Assembly (NCBI GenBank): GCA_910584125.1
Contig: CAJTXU010000045.1
Location: forward strand, 1 to 13,797
Length of the DNA: 13,797 nucleotides
DNA from: an uncultured Muribaculaceae bacterium
GTDB taxonomy: Bacteria; Bacteroidota; Bacteroidia; Bacteroidales; Muribaculaceae
Reading direction: 5' to 3'
Part shown: in pieces, positions 13,661-13,797 of the stretch
Position numbering within the stretch: position 1 is the stretch's first letter
Layout of the letters: the number at the start of each line of letters is the position of its first letter
The notes under the pieces: generated by a model
Seen by the model: the letters and a program-made list of their open reading frames with translations, nothing else
What the model was told of the DNA's origin: nothing
Databases searched by the model: none
Program-made: the position numbers and the translations under genes

Positions 13661-13797
13661 GAACATTTTTCCGACAATTCCCCCATAACGGCGTTAATAA
13701 AAGTTAACACCTGATGATAAATGATGGTTGAGATCAGACTCTGGGGGCAGCAAATATTCATGCATTTGGGATTATGATTTGCAGTTGCAAATATATT

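Noticed and set aside
13777..13792. Inverted repeat ATTTGCA-GT-TGCAAAT near the window end as an operator
   Set aside because: It is 7 bp per arm in AT-rich DNA, more than 150 bp from the nearest start codon, and no gene beyond it is visible to regulate.

Overview
The window looks like chromosomal DNA of a Bacteroidales bacterium, probably near the Muribaculaceae/Prevotellaceae. That placement is inferred from three things. Two near-perfect Bacteroidetes-type promoters are visible (TTTG, 20 bp, TAnnTTTG). There are several large secreted beta-rich proteins, three of which end in a 'GVYVV...FKIxIR'-type tail resembling type IX secretion (Por) sorting domains. The AAA-ATPase-like/PD-(D/E)XK protein belongs to a family highly multiplied in this phylum. 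No 16S rRNA, tRNA or other taxonomic marker is present.

Layout. Positions 1-65 hold what looks like the last codons of an IS3-type transposase OrfA. About 770 bp without a convincing gene follow (64-836), carrying three small tandem repeat families. A secreted Sel1-repeat protein is encoded on + at 837-1787. It runs tail-to-tail, with a 4-bp gap, into a broken minus-strand copy (1792-2434) of an AAA-ATPase-like/nuclease-fold gene. A gene for a secreted Ig/fibronectin-type surface protein (2660-4027, minus) separates that copy from the intact one (4158-5840, minus). The two copies and their promoters form a direct repeat. Upstream of the intact copy lies a 10-bp-periodic array folding into a 25-bp stem (5931-6004), then a clear intrinsic terminator (6019-6048) for a META-domain lipoprotein gene (6074-6559, minus).

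A PepSY-like periplasmic protein gene (6707-7153, +) and a small lipoprotein gene (7522-7938, minus) converge on the most striking non-coding structure: three tandem copies of an 88-bp inverted-repeat element joined by heptamer runs. The amplified unit includes the last codons of the PepSY-like gene. The rest is a probable three-gene minus-strand unit (13622 to 8097) for secreted proteins: a 925-codon protein with GLUG-like repeats whose C-terminal tail is displaced by a frameshift, a 151-residue protein consisting of little more than a short domain and a sorting tail, and a 733-residue protein built of about five tandem modules.

Taken together this is a cell-envelope/secretome neighbourhood. 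Nearly every intact gene has a signal peptide or lipobox; the exception is the ATPase-like gene. I see no CRISPR array, restriction system, phage module or recognisable defence island. The candidates for undescribed biology are the triplicated 88-bp element, the 10-bp-periodic array in front of the ATPase promoter, and the conserved insertion in the ATPase's nuclease-like domain.
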